NCBI GenBank assembly: GCA_026707445.1
Contig: JAPOWV010000022.1
Span: 1 to 48,000, forward strand
Source: Gammaproteobacteria bacterium
GTDB taxonomy: Bacteria > Pseudomonadota > Gammaproteobacteria > Steroidobacterales > Foliamicaceae
Direction: 5' to 3'
DNA: 48,000 nucleotides
In this document: one piece after another, positions 17,223 to 25,703 of the stretch
Position numbering within the stretch: the stretch's first letter is position 1
How the letters are laid out: every line of letters starts with the position of its first letter
Notes under the pieces: generated by a model
Told to the model about the DNA's origin: nothing
Database searches by the model: none
Seen by the model: the letters and a program-made list of their open reading frames with translations, nothing else
Position numbers and translations under genes: made by a program

Positions 17223-20102
17223 ATGTCTCGATACTCAACCTTTTTCCGCCCTGTAATTTTTGCAGGGTTGTTCTTCCTCATGCCCGTTTCAGGCCTGCTG
17301 GCCGACGGTGCGGTCGAAGGTCGCGTAAGCGATCAGTCCGGCGAGGTGTACTTCGAGGGCGCGATCGTTTCGCTGCCGGAACTGAACGTCGAGCGCGTTA
17401 CCGACTCCGCTGGCCGCTACCGTTTTCAAAGCTTGCCGGCCGGCAACTACCAGCTCGAAGTCAGCTACGTGGGAGCGGAACCGGTTTCGGTCGGGGTAAC
17501 CGTGCGGGATGACGCCACCGAGCAGGCCAACGTCAGGATCGGCTCGCAGGTCGGCCTGATGGAAAACATCATCGTCGTCGGGCAGGCGGCCGGCGCCTAT
17601 GGGGCGATCAACCGCATGCGCTCCGCCGACAACCTCATTTCCGTCGTAACCAGCGATTCGATCGGCCAGTTTCCGGACGAAAACGTGAGCGAGGCCCTGC
17701 AAAGGATCAACGGCGTGTTCGTCGAACGCGACCAGGGCGAAGGCCGCTTCGTGGGCGTGCGCGGCATCGACCCGCAGCTCAACGTGGCCAGCATCAATGG
17801 CCTGAACGTCCCGGCTCCGGAGAGCGATCGCCGCAACGTGGCGCTGGACGTGATTCCCTCCGACCTGGTGGAGAGCCTTGAAGTCACCAAGACTCTTACG
17901 CCGGATCAGGACGGCGACGCGATCGGCGGCACGATCAACATCAAGAGCCTGAGCGCCTTCGACCGCGAGGGCATGAGCTACAAACTGAAGGGCCAGTCGT
18001 TCTACAACGACCTGCAGGGCAGCCGCGGCCACAAGTTCTCCGGCACCTTCACCAACGCTTTCGATCTGGCCGGCGGCGAACTGGGGCTGGCGATGAGCAT
18101 TTCCACCAACGAGCGGGAATTCGGCACCGACAACCTCGAAGCCGACGGGGGCTGGGCGGAAGACGGCGGGGTGCGCTATCACGAAGAAATGGAGATGCGC
18201 AACTACGAGATCACCCGCGAGCGCAACGGCCTGGCGCTGAATCTGGATTTTCGCGCCAGCGACACGTCGAGCTATTACCTGCGCACGCTGTACAGCGATT
18301 TTTCCGACCTTGAGTTGCGCAACCGGATCGAGTTCAAACTCGACAAGGGCGACCTGGCGTACGACAACGACAGCCTGACCTCCACCGACACGCGGTTGCA
18401 GCGCGAGTTGAAGGACCGCTACGAGGAGCAGGAAATCCTCTCGGTGCTTGTCGGCGGCGAGAACCTGATCGGCGACTGGACCGTGGAGTACAGCGCGGGG
18501 TACTCGGAGGCCAGCGAGGAGGAGCCGGGCCGCATCGATTCCCAGTTCGAACTCCGCGGGGTGGAGTATGCGCGCTACGAGAACCTCGGCCGGGTTCCGT
18601 CGCTTTCCTATAGCGCGGACGGTGCGGTGGCGTCCAACTTCGAGCTGGACGAAATCACCATCGAGGACAACTTCACCAACGACGAGGAGACCGCCTTCAG
18701 GTTCGATATCACCCGCGACATGACTTTCGGCAGGCATCCCGGCTACATCCGCTTCGGCGGCAAGTATCGCGCGCGTGACAAGAACCGGGACGCGGGTTTG
18801 CGGATCTTCGAGAAATTCGACGATGCGTTCGATAACGTGCCCACGCTCGACCAGTTCGTTTCCGGTTCGGCCGATTACATGCTGGGGGCTTACGGGCCGT
18901 ACGTGGCTCCCGGGCTGCAGCGCAGTTTCGTCTGGGGCAACATCGGTGGATCCGCAGCCTGCCTGCTGGAGAGTTACGACGAAAATGCCTGTCCGTTCAT
19001 CATGGATGAGGACGGGTCGCGGGTCGGTTCGGCGGCCGACTACGATATCGAGGAAAACGTAACCGCGCTCTACCTGATGCAGAGAATCGACCTGAATGAT
19101 CTGCGCCTCGTGTACGGAGTTCGCTACGAGGGCACCGACTTCACCGCCAGGGGCGCATACGTTCGCGAAGTGGACGTGGACGGCCAGGACGACGTGCAGA
19201 TTTCCGAGTCCCGCTACGAGAGCGATTACAGCAGCATCCTGCCCAGCATCAATCTGCGCTACAAACTATCGAAGAACCTGGTCCTGCGCGGCGCCTATAC
19301 CCATTCGATCGCGCGGCCGTCGTTCGGCGACCTCAACCCCACCCCCGACGCCATCGAAATCGAGCAGGATGAAGACGAGATCGAGATGGCCGTGGAAGCC
19401 GGTAATCCGGAACTCAAGCCCTACAAGTCGCGCAATATGGATCTTGCCCTGGAGTACTACCCCGGCAACATGGGCGTATTCAGCGCCGGCGCGTTCTACA
19501 AGCGCATCGACGACTTCGTGTTCAGTGCCGACGTGAGTTCCGTCGCGAACCCGTCGGAATACGCGGGGAACATCGCCGTGACCGACCTTGAGGTATTCAA
19601 GCCGCTCAACGGCCAGTCAGCCAGCCTGTACGGGCTGGAGCTGGGATGGACCCGCCAGTTCACCGAATTGCCCGGCGCGCTGAGCGGCCTGATCCTGATG
19701 GCCAACGCGACGTTTACCGACAGCGATGCCGACCTTGGCCTGGGCCCGGACGCCGACCGCGGCAACGAGTCGAAATTGCCGTTGCAGGCCGACCTGGTCG
19801 CCAATTTCGTAGTCGGTTACGAGAACTACGGCTGGAGCGTCAGGCTGTCCTCGGCATTCATCGGCAATCGCATTGCCGAGATCAACCTGGCGGACCAGAG
19901 CAACGACCTGTACGAGGACGGCCATCACCAGATCGACCTGACCGTCAAGTACGACGTGAACGAGCAGCTCCAGCTTTACTTCAACGCCATGAACCTGGGC
20001 GAGGAGCCCAACTATCGCTACTACGGCCGTTCGCGCTACAACGGCCAGTACGACGAAATCGGACGCTCGTACGTGTTCGGGATCTCCTACCGCAGCTTCT
20101 GA
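17223..20102 (+). CDS. TonB-dependent outer-membrane receptor (TIGR01782-like) with carboxypeptidase-regulatory-like N-domain
   Basis: This 959-residue receptor takes up a substrate through the outer membrane using TonB energy. The ATG at 17223 follows GGGGAGA. A signal peptide ends near SGLLADG, then comes a beta-sandwich carboxypeptidase-regulatory-like domain (about 28-120, GAVEGRVSDQSGEVYFEGAI). The plug follows (about 130-245), with QFPDENVSEALQRINGV and VRGIDPQLN, then the 22-strand barrel, ending in an aromatic residue (SYRSF). Its stop overlaps the phytase start (TGATG). The coupled phytase and the Pho-box-like site suggest inositol phosphates or their breakdown products as ligand; this is inference. 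The general family is certain. Confidence 0.92.
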   Translation: MSRYSTFFRPVIFAGLFFLMPVSGLLADGAVEGRVSDQSGEVYFEGAIVSLPELNVERVTDSAGRYRFQSLPAGNYQLEVSYVGAEPVSVGVTVRDDATEQANVRIGSQVGLMENIIVVGQAAGAYGAINRMRSADNLISVVTSDSIGQFPDENVSEALQRINGVFVERDQGEGRFVGVRGIDPQLNVASINGLNVPAPESDRRNVALDVIPSDLVESLEVTKTLTPDQDGDAIGGTINIKSLSAFDREGMSYKLKGQSFYNDLQGSRGHKFSGTFTNAFDLAGGELGLAMSISTNEREFGTDNLEADGGWAEDGGVRYHEEMEMRNYEITRERNGLALNLDFRASDTSSYYLRTLYSDFSDLELRNRIEFKLDKGDLAYDNDSLTSTDTRLQRELKDRYEEQEILSVLVGGENLIGDWTVEYSAGYSEASEEEPGRIDSQFELRGVEYARYENLGRVPSLSYSADGAVASNFELDEITIEDNFTNDEETAFRFDITRDMTFGRHPGYIRFGGKYRARDKNRDAGLRIFEKFDDAFDNVPTLDQFVSGSADYMLGAYGPYVAPGLQRSFVWGNIGGSAACLLESYDENACPFIMDEDGSRVGSAADYDIEENVTALYLMQRIDLNDLRLVYGVRYEGTDFTARGAYVREVDVDGQDDVQISESRYESDYSSILPSINLRYKLSKNLVLRGAYTHSIARPSFGDLNPTPDAIEIEQDEDEIEMAVEAGNPELKPYKSRNMDLALEYYPGNMGVFSAGAFYKRIDDFVFSADVSSVANPSEYAGNIAVTDLEVFKPLNGQSASLYGLELGWTRQFTELPGALSGLILMANATFTDSDADLGLGPDADRGNESKLPLQADLVANFVVGYENYGWSVRLSSAFIGNRIAEINLADQSNDLYEDGHHQIDLTVKYDVNEQLQLYFNAMNLGEEPNYRYYGRSRYNGQYDEIGRSYVFGISYRSF

Positions 20103-21202
20103 TGCGGCCGGCAGCGAGCAAGCGCCGCGTCCTGATGGCGGTGGGATTCGCCGCGTTTTTGACCGGCGGCGTTACGGGCGGGTGCTCGGAGGATCCGGCG
20201 GTGGCAACGCGCACCGATCTTCCCGCCGTTTATGCCATTGTGGAGACGGAACCGGTGCGGGGCGAGGGCGACGCCGCCGACGATCCGGCAATCTGGATAC
20301 ATCCGGCCGACGCTTCGTTGAGCCTGGTTCTGGGGACCGACAAGCGTCGCGGCCTGTCGGTCTACGACCTGTCCGGGCGGGAAGTGCAGTTCCTGCCGCG
20401 CGGGCGCATCAACAACGTGGACTTGCGCCAGGGCGTGGCGATGGCCGGCGGTCCGGCGACTCTGGCGGTCGGCACCAACCGTACCGAACGCGCGATGGAC
20501 ATATTCACCGTTTCCGCGGAAGGGCAGCTGGAATTGGCGTTGGCACAGGCGCTCGAAATCGATGATCCGTACGGCATCTGCATGCACCTGGATGCCTCCG
20601 GCATCGCCTACGCCTACGTGAACGGCAGCGACGGAGAATACGAGATCTGGCGTCTGAACGAAGGGGGCGGGCTGAGGCCGGAGCGCATTGACCGGTTCTC
20701 GCTTCCCACCAAGCCGGAGGGCTGCGTCGTTGACGACCACACGGGCATCGCCTACATCGGCGAGGAAGAGCACGGCATCTGGAGGATGGCGGCCGGCGCC
20801 GGGGGATTCGAGGCCAAGACCCTGCTTGACTCAGTGGAGTCCGACCGCCTGACCGCGGACGTGGAGGGCCTGGATATCTATCGCACCGCCGATGGCGCGG
20901 CAATCCTGGTCGCGTCCAGCCAGGGGGACTACACGTTTGCTTTCTACGACCTGAATGACGGCGACCGCTACCTGGGTTCGGTACGCATCGGCGACAATCC
21001 CGTCCTGGAAATCGATGGCGCCGAGGAGACCGACGGCCTGGCGGTCAGCGCCGTCAACCTGGGGCCGGGATTCGAGCAGGGCGTGCTGGTCGTCCAGGAC
21101 GGGTTCAACCGGCGACCGGAAGAGAACCAGAACTTCAAGCTCGTGCCGTTCGGTTCGGTCGCCGCGGCGCTGAACCTGAACGCAACGCCGGCAAGCGAAT
21201 AA
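20102..21202 (+). CDS. Beta-propeller phytase, exported (probable lipoprotein)
   Basis: This 366-residue enzyme resembles calcium-dependent beta-propeller phytases, which release phosphate from phytate outside the cytoplasm. Typical motifs are AADDPAIWIHPADAS near residue 60, the KRRGLSVYDLSG strand, the mid-protein KPEGCVVDD and the closing ENQNFKLVPFG. The N-terminus has arginines, a hydrophobic stretch and then GVTGGC, a loose lipobox, so it may be anchored to a membrane. The start overlaps the receptor stop by one base. Pairing of this phytase class with a TonB receptor is known in other Proteobacteria. Confidence 0.88.
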   Translation: MRPAASKRRVLMAVGFAAFLTGGVTGGCSEDPAVATRTDLPAVYAIVETEPVRGEGDAADDPAIWIHPADASLSLVLGTDKRRGLSVYDLSGREVQFLPRGRINNVDLRQGVAMAGGPATLAVGTNRTERAMDIFTVSAEGQLELALAQALEIDDPYGICMHLDASGIAYAYVNGSDGEYEIWRLNEGGGLRPERIDRFSLPTKPEGCVVDDHTGIAYIGEEEHGIWRMAAGAGGFEAKTLLDSVESDRLTADVEGLDIYRTADGAAILVASSQGDYTFAFYDLNDGDRYLGSVRIGDNPVLEIDGAEETDGLAVSAVNLGPGFEQGVLVVQDGFNRRPEENQNFKLVPFGSVAAALNLNATPASE

Positions 21203-21226
21203 ACCGGCACGGGTACGGCGAAGGCC

Positions 21227-21255
21227 GGGGAATCCGTACGCCCGTACAATTCCCC
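21227..21255 (+). terminator. Possible hairpin between phytase and tyrA
   Basis: GGGGAAT (21227-21233) pairs with ATTCCCC (21249-21255), with an inner GTAC/GTAC stem and a short asymmetric bulge. There is no following T-run, so intrinsic termination is uncertain. It could also be an attenuating or protective structure in the tyrA leader. Confidence 0.3.
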
Positions 21256-21278
21256 GTTCGCCGGGAACCGCTTGCCCC

Positions 21279-22370
21279 ATGCCGAACCTCGAAGACTTAA
21301 GAAAGCAGCTAGGCGCCATCGACCGCGAAATCATCGCGTTGCTCGCCGAGCGTCAGGAAATTTCGGCGCAAGTCGGCAAGGTCAAGCACGACGCGGGCGT
21401 GCCTTCACGCGATTTCGCCCAGGAGGTGCGCGTGGTTGGCCGGGCCCGCGCCCAGGCGGAAAAGGCGGGTCTGCCGGGCGACCTGGCCGAAGACATCGTG
21501 CGCCTGCTGATCAATGCGTCGTTGTCGCGCCAGGAAAGGGTCCGGCTGCAGGCGCGCGGTCAGGGCGAGGGCCATCGGGCGCTGGTCGTGGGCGGCGGCG
21601 GCCAGATGGGCCGCTGGTTCTGCGAGTTCCTGGGATCGCAGGGCTACGCCGTCACCGTTGCCGATCCGCACACCCCGCCAAGGAAACTACCCCACGTGGA
21701 GAATTGGCGCGATGCTTCGGGCGAATTCGAACTTACCGTAGTGGCCGCGCCGGTAGCGATAAGCGCCGGCATCCTCAGGGACATGCACCGGGCGCGGCAT
21801 GCCGGACTCATCTTCGACATTGCTTCGATCAAGGCCCCGGTAAAGGACGAATTGACCCGCATGGCCGCCGACGGAATGCAGGTCGCGTCGATCCATCCGA
21901 TGTTCGGCCCCGATACCGACCTGCTGTCCGGCTGCCACATATTGCTGATGGACGTAGGTGCGCCGGAGGCGGCGCGGTCCGTTGCGGAGGTGTTCGGCGG
22001 CACGATGGCCGAAATCCTGCCGGTGCCGCTGGAACAGCACGACCGGCTGATCGCCTGGGTGCTGGGGGTCTCCCATGCGATCAACCTTGCGTTCATCCAC
22101 GCCCTGGAAGAAAGCGGCGAGCAGGCGCCGGTGCTGGCCCGCATGTCGAGCACCACCTTTGACGCGCAGCTCGACGTTGCCCGCGCGGTGGCCGCTGACA
22201 ACCCGCATCTGTACTTCGAGATTCAGCGGCTGAATCCGCACGGCGCGGAAGTCCTCGGCGAGTTGATGTCCACGGTCGGGAAACTCTCCCGTATCGTCGG
22301 TGACGGCGACGAGTCGGAGTTTGTGCGGCTGATGGAAAGCGGCCGCCGCTACCTGGCCGCGCGCGAGTAA
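21279..22370 (+). CDS. tyrA: Bifunctional chorismate mutase / prephenate dehydrogenase (T-protein)
   Basis: This 363-residue enzyme converts chorismate to prephenate and then oxidises it to 4-hydroxyphenylpyruvate in tyrosine synthesis. Residues 1-90 form an AroQ chorismate mutase (LRKQLGAIDREIIALLAERQ, with conserved R and K residues). From about residue 100 comes the NAD-binding ALVVGGGGQMGRWFCEFL and the prephenate dehydrogenase helices with SIHPMFGP. The fused order and length match the gammaproteobacterial TyrA type. It marks the left boundary of the accessory islet that follows. Confidence 0.95.
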   Translation: MPNLEDLRKQLGAIDREIIALLAERQEISAQVGKVKHDAGVPSRDFAQEVRVVGRARAQAEKAGLPGDLAEDIVRLLINASLSRQERVRLQARGQGEGHRALVVGGGGQMGRWFCEFLGSQGYAVTVADPHTPPRKLPHVENWRDASGEFELTVVAAPVAISAGILRDMHRARHAGLIFDIASIKAPVKDELTRMAADGMQVASIHPMFGPDTDLLSGCHILLMDVGAPEAARSVAEVFGGTMAEILPVPLEQHDRLIAWVLGVSHAINLAFIHALEESGEQAPVLARMSSTTFDAQLDVARAVAADNPHLYFEIQRLNPHGAEVLGELMSTVGKLSRIVGDGDESEFVRLMESGRRYLAARE

Positions 22371-22424
22371 CGCCCAAAACGCTGGTCCCGAGTTAAGGTT
22401 TGGGCAAGAAAAGAGGGGTGCAAT

Positions 22425-22661
22425 TTGGGATGGCTTGGAGTCGCAATAAGTGGGGTCGCCGCGTGGCTGCTTTGGGACAACAGCATCATTTGGATCGTGA
22501 GCGCGACCGGAGTTGGCGCAGTCCAGCTCTTGTCATGGGGCGTCATGCACAACCATGCAGTAATGGCCGCCAGAAATCGAAGTTCTTGCTCAGGCAAGTT
22601 CTATGACTTTACGCCTGCCGAGGTGGATGCTGCACCCAATTGGGTCACAGCAGTTAATTGA
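22425..22661 (+). CDS. Small two-helix membrane protein, unknown
   Basis: This 78-residue ORF starts at TTG, preceded by GAGGGG about seven bases upstream. Two hydrophobic stretches (about 2-17 and 20-40) are rich in tryptophan, glycine and valine and would span the inner membrane. A short polar tail follows, ending near APNWVTAVN. I do not recognise a family. The clean ribosome binding site and the membrane-like composition make it plausible. An overlapping frame starting at 22400 looks like a shadow. Confidence 0.5.
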   Translation: MGWLGVAISGVAAWLLWDNSIIWIVSATGVGAVQLLSWGVMHNHAVMAARNRSSCSGKFYDFTPAEVDAAPNWVTAVN

Positions 22662-22701
22662 GTATCCTCCTTTTACGGATCACTCGATATCGGAGGGCGA
22701 T

Positions 22702-22917
22702 ATGAAAGCAATGCGAAGGCGAGAGCCTGCGCGGGTAGGCGATCATCAAGAGCCGCGCTCCGCCCGGTTGCTGTTGAAGTTGGGGCCGAGTTCGCGCGAT
22801 GCGTTGAAGGCTGAGGCCGAGCGCCGGGGCGGTGTGCCGGTTTCCAGGCTAATTCGCCATGCAATCGAGAACGATTTGGAGCGGTCGTTGGAATCCCGTT
22901 CGGAGGCGGCGGCATGA
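22702..22917 (+). CDS. Small ribbon-helix-helix-like DNA-binding protein
   Basis: This 71-residue protein begins at an ATG after GGAGGG. A basic N-terminus leads into RSARLLLKLGPSSRDALKAE and then VPVSRLIRHAIENDLERSLE. This strand-helix-helix arrangement resembles ribbon-helix-helix proteins of the Arc/MetJ class. Its stop overlaps the start of the ankyrin lipoprotein gene by ATGA, so the two are translationally coupled. It could autoregulate that pair, but no partner toxin is visible. Confidence 0.65.
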   Translation: MKAMRRREPARVGDHQEPRSARLLLKLGPSSRDALKAEAERRGGVPVSRLIRHAIENDLERSLESRSEAAA

Positions 22918-23459
22918 ACAGCTTGAGGATCACGGGTGCCGGCGCCCTGGTGGCGCTACTAGCGACCGGCGCGTGCGGCAGCAACGACGGCGGCGAAACG
23001 GCGCTGATGCGTGCGGCGGAGGAAGGCTACACGGAAACTGTGGTAGCGCTGGTGGAATCGGGCGCGGACGTGAATACCTGGGACGACAACGGCGAAACGG
23101 CGCTGATGCGTGCGGCGGAGGAAGGTCATACGGAGACGGCGGTTGCGCTGCTGAACTTGGGCGCGGACGTGAACGCCAGTGACCACTATCGCGAAACGGC
23201 GCTGACGCGGGCCGCTGTGGAAGGCCGCATGGAAACGGCGCTAGTGCTGTTGGAATCGGGTGCGGAGGTGCAAGCCGGCCGAGAAACGGCGCTGATGCGT
23301 GCGGCTGCAGAAGGCCACACTGAGACTGCGCTGGCGCTGTTGGAAGCAGGTGCAGAAGTGAACGCCAGATCCAGCTACGGTATGACGGCGCTGATGTTCG
23401 CGGAAAGACATGAACACGCGGAAACAATGCTGGCACTAGTGGAAGCGGGCGCAAAATAA
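22914..23459 (+). CDS. Ankyrin-repeat lipoprotein-like protein
   Basis: This 181-residue protein begins with a hydrophobic stretch ending LLATGACG, a loose lipobox with C22, so export and lipidation are likely. About five ankyrin repeats follow, each about 33 residues long, built on GETALMRAAEEGHTETAVAL and gxGADVNA units. The repeats are very similar in DNA, which suggests recent internal duplication. Ankyrin repeats bind other proteins, and the partner is unknown. It is coupled to the upstream ribbon-helix-helix gene and shares its 3' end with the next ankyrin gene. Confidence 0.85.
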   Translation: MNSLRITGAGALVALLATGACGSNDGGETALMRAAEEGYTETVVALVESGADVNTWDDNGETALMRAAEEGHTETAVALLNLGADVNASDHYRETALTRAAVEGRMETALVLLESGAEVQAGRETALMRAAAEGHTETALALLEAGAEVNARSSYGMTALMFAERHEHAETMLALVEAGAK

Positions 23460-23477
23460 GGCATGATGTATTCGTTC
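23439..23477 (+). repeat. 39-bp direct repeat, copy 1 (ankyrin gene 3' end)
   Basis: The last codons of the first ankyrin gene, its TAA stop and about 18 bases beyond it are identical to 24479-24517, where the second ankyrin gene ends. Similarity continues weakly for about 15 bases (cacaccg). This suggests duplication of an ankyrin gene with its tail. Confidence 0.85.
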
Positions 23478-23518
23478 GACACACGCACACCGAAGAACAA
23501 AATACGGGCGCACTGGCG

Positions 23519-24499
23519 GTGCCACTAACGACACTGATGCGAGCATTGAAAAGACTCAGACGAATAGCACACACGCTGATGACAACAGCAGGCATCGGCA
23601 AAGAGGAAATCGCGCGACAGCTGTTTGAATCAGACGCGGACGCTGGGGCTAACCAGGGCAAAACTGCGCTGATGCGGGCGGCGCGATGGGGCCACGCGGA
23701 GACGGCACGTGCGCTGATTGAATCGGGCACGGACCTGAATGCTAGGGACGAAAAAGGCTATACCGCGCTGATGTGGGCGGCCGAGAAGGGCCACGCGGAG
23801 ACCGCACGGGTACTGATTGAAGCGGGCGCGGACTTGAATGCCAGGAACAAATTCGGCGCTACGGCGCTGAGGCGAGCGGCTCTAATGGGCAAAGCGGAAA
23901 CGGCACGGGTGCTGATTGAAGAGGGCGCGGACGTGAATTCCGGGCCTAACCTCGGCGACACGACGGCAACGCTGGCAGCCTGGAACGAGCATGCGGAGAC
24001 CGGGTGGCCGCTTATTGAATGCGGCTATACAGCGCTAATGCGGGCGGCGCTAGAAGGGCGCACGGAGACGGCGCATGCGCTGATAGCGGCGGCCGCGCGC
24101 GTGAACGCTAGGAACGAGAACGGCGCTACGGCGCTGAAGCTGGCGGCCCGCAAGGGTCAAACGGAAATGACACTGACGCTAATCAGAGCGGGGGCGGACG
24201 TGAATGCTAGGGATAACGACGGCGCCACCGCGCTGATGTGGGCGGCCTGCGGGGGGCACGTGGAGACGGCGCATGCGCTGATTGAAGCGGGCGCAGACTT
24301 GAATGCTGGGAATAACATCGGCGCTACGGCGCTGATGTGGGTGGCCTGCGAGGGCCAAGCGGAGACGGCGCGTACTCTGATTGAAGCGGGCGCGGACGTG
24401 AACGCCGCGAATAACATCGGCACTACGGCGCTGACGCTGGCCGACCGAAATAGCCACTTGGAAATAGCACGTGCGCTGGTGGAAGCGGGCGCAAAATAA
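23519..24499 (+). CDS. Ankyrin-repeat protein, no signal peptide
   Basis: This 326-residue ORF starts at GTG. It contains about eight ankyrin repeats of the ATALMWAAxxGHxETAxxLI, ExGADxNAR type. The first 45 residues read like a damaged repeat (TTLMRA, then ARQLFESDADAGANQGKTAL), so the gene may have lost its original start and signal sequence. No good ribosome binding site is seen before the GTG, and the frame stays open upstream of it. It may be a partial duplicate of the preceding gene. The cytoplasmic location is inferred from the lack of a signal. Confidence 0.72.
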   Translation: MPLTTLMRALKRLRRIAHTLMTTAGIGKEEIARQLFESDADAGANQGKTALMRAARWGHAETARALIESGTDLNARDEKGYTALMWAAEKGHAETARVLIEAGADLNARNKFGATALRRAALMGKAETARVLIEEGADVNSGPNLGDTTATLAAWNEHAETGWPLIECGYTALMRAALEGRTETAHALIAAAARVNARNENGATALKLAARKGQTEMTLTLIRAGADVNARDNDGATALMWAACGGHVETAHALIEAGADLNAGNNIGATALMWVACEGQAETARTLIEAGADVNAANNIGTTALTLADRNSHLEIARALVEAGAK

Positions 24500-24517
24500 G
24501 GCATGATGTATTCGTTC
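24479..24517 (+). repeat. 39-bp direct repeat, copy 2 (ankyrin gene 3' end)
   Basis: This copy is identical to 23439-23477, 1040 bases away. Each copy spans the end of an ankyrin gene and the bases after its stop. Confidence 0.85.
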
Positions 24518-24579
24518 AATGCATGCACACCGCACGGCAAACTTGGGCGACTTGAGTGAATCGCGGGTAGCTGGAGAAT

Positions 24580-25035
24580 ATGGGACTATTCCGACGCAAA
24601 GGTGGTGACCGGCTGCTGGCCGAGGCGAGCAAGGGCAATCCAGCCGCAATGCGGGTCGTGACCAAAGCGCAATCCGAGGGCGCGACAGACGCCGACATTC
24701 GGGAATGGTGGAATTTAAGCCAAAAGCAACGCCAAGCTGTGCTAGATTCGGAGGATGTCTTCCGCCTCGCTACCTTTATGGCCGCGACGAAAGACGGAAA
24801 AGACGACGACGCTGCCGCTGCCGAGATGAGGCGCATTTTCCCAATGTATGGCGATCCTGCCGATGAAACTCACACTACTGGCGATGATCGGCCGTTACCG
24901 CACGAACTGCGCGGGCGTGTAGATCGTTTTCGAAAGAAGCACGGTGGTGCTGAGATTCGCACTTGGATGGAACGCGACGGCTTCACGAATTACAATGCGT
25001 TTCTGCGGCAGCGCATATTGCGACGGGAGGTGTGA
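24580..25035 (+). CDS. Hypothetical protein
   Basis: This 151-residue protein starts at an ATG with GGAG about six bases upstream. The N-terminus is basic (GLFRRKGGDRLL), the middle is helical and polar with an alanine/aspartate stretch (KDGKDDDAAAAEMRRIF), and the C-terminus is arginine-rich. There are no membrane segments or recognisable motifs. It follows the second ankyrin gene on the same strand with an 80-base gap. I do not recognise the family. Confidence 0.6.
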   Translation: MGLFRRKGGDRLLAEASKGNPAAMRVVTKAQSEGATDADIREWWNLSQKQRQAVLDSEDVFRLATFMAATKDGKDDDAAAAEMRRIFPMYGDPADETHTTGDDRPLPHELRGRVDRFRKKHGGAEIRTWMERDGFTNYNAFLRQRILRREV

Positions 25036-25307
25036 TCCTTGCCGACTTCCGCACCTAGTATCCAGACCGCGCGACAACTGCACAGGAATTGCAGCCGCGA
25101 TTCAGCTTGAATCCAGCAAGGGGCCCTCGGCTGCATTGAGCGTTGCAATGTCATGCTTCCCGGAAGGCGCTGCTTCGCGATCCTAATCGACGAAGCGAGG
25201 AGTTGCTGAACGGCGAAGTTAAGCAAGAGGGCTTCTTGCACAACTAATCTCACTTTCCGTTTGGCGCAACGTTCGGCTGGTCACAAGACCGTAAAATAGC
25301 CCGGAAG
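25036..25307. other. Intergenic stretch without a supported gene
   Basis: I see no convincing ORF, tRNA, clear promoter or terminator here. Short open frames on both strands lack ribosome binding sites and any family resemblance. Confidence 0.6.
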
Positions 25308-25703
25308 ATGGATGAACCAAACCAAGCAACGCTCGGCCAGTTGCAGTTGGATGCGGCTGTAAGAAAGGGCATTCGGGCATTCCTGAACCGGCTGGAGGAC
25401 GAAGCCCTGCCGCCGGTTTCACGTTGCATCCTGTATGGTAGTTATGCCCGCGGTCAATTTGATAAAAACAGCGATGTGGATCTTGCCGTTGTGTTTCCCG
25501 GCGAAACTCCTGATTCCAGGACACAGGTTCGTCTCGGATGGGCGCTTTGCGACATTCAAAGCCAGGTCTTGCTCGATACTCAGGTACTCGTTTCGCAATA
25601 CCCGGTATGGGAAGATCAACTAAGGAACACAGACGGTCAGCGCAATCCACAATTTTTTCGCAATGTGCTAGCTGATGGCATTGAGGTAAGCGAGGGGCTT
25701 TGA
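25308..25703 (+). CDS. MNT-type nucleotidyltransferase (antitoxin of HEPN/MNT pair)
   Basis: This 131-residue minimal nucleotidyltransferase contains the hallmark GSYARGQFDKNSDVDLAVV (about 44-62), with the GS motif and DxD aspartates needed for nucleotide transfer. In HEPN/MNT modules such a protein neutralises the HEPN RNase, in studied cases by adding AMP to it. The HEPN gene follows with a 4-base overlap. The core is complete, so activity is plausible. Confidence 0.85.
   Translation: MDEPNQATLGQLQLDAAVRKGIRAFLNRLEDEALPPVSRCILYGSYARGQFDKNSDVDLAVVFPGETPDSRTQVRLGWALCDIQSQVLLDTQVLVSQYPVWEDQLRNTDGQRNPQFFRNVLADGIEVSEGL

Noticed and set aside
23464..23529. Short ORF beginning MMYSFDTRTP after the first ankyrin gene, with a similar one after the second
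   Set aside because: Only about 20 codons each, with no ribosome binding site. Their similarity is explained by the 39-bp direct repeat.
22927..24517. Regular repeats considered as a CRISPR array or satellite DNA
   Set aside because: The repeat unit is about 99 bases and stays in frame as ankyrin motifs, without spacers of CRISPR size.
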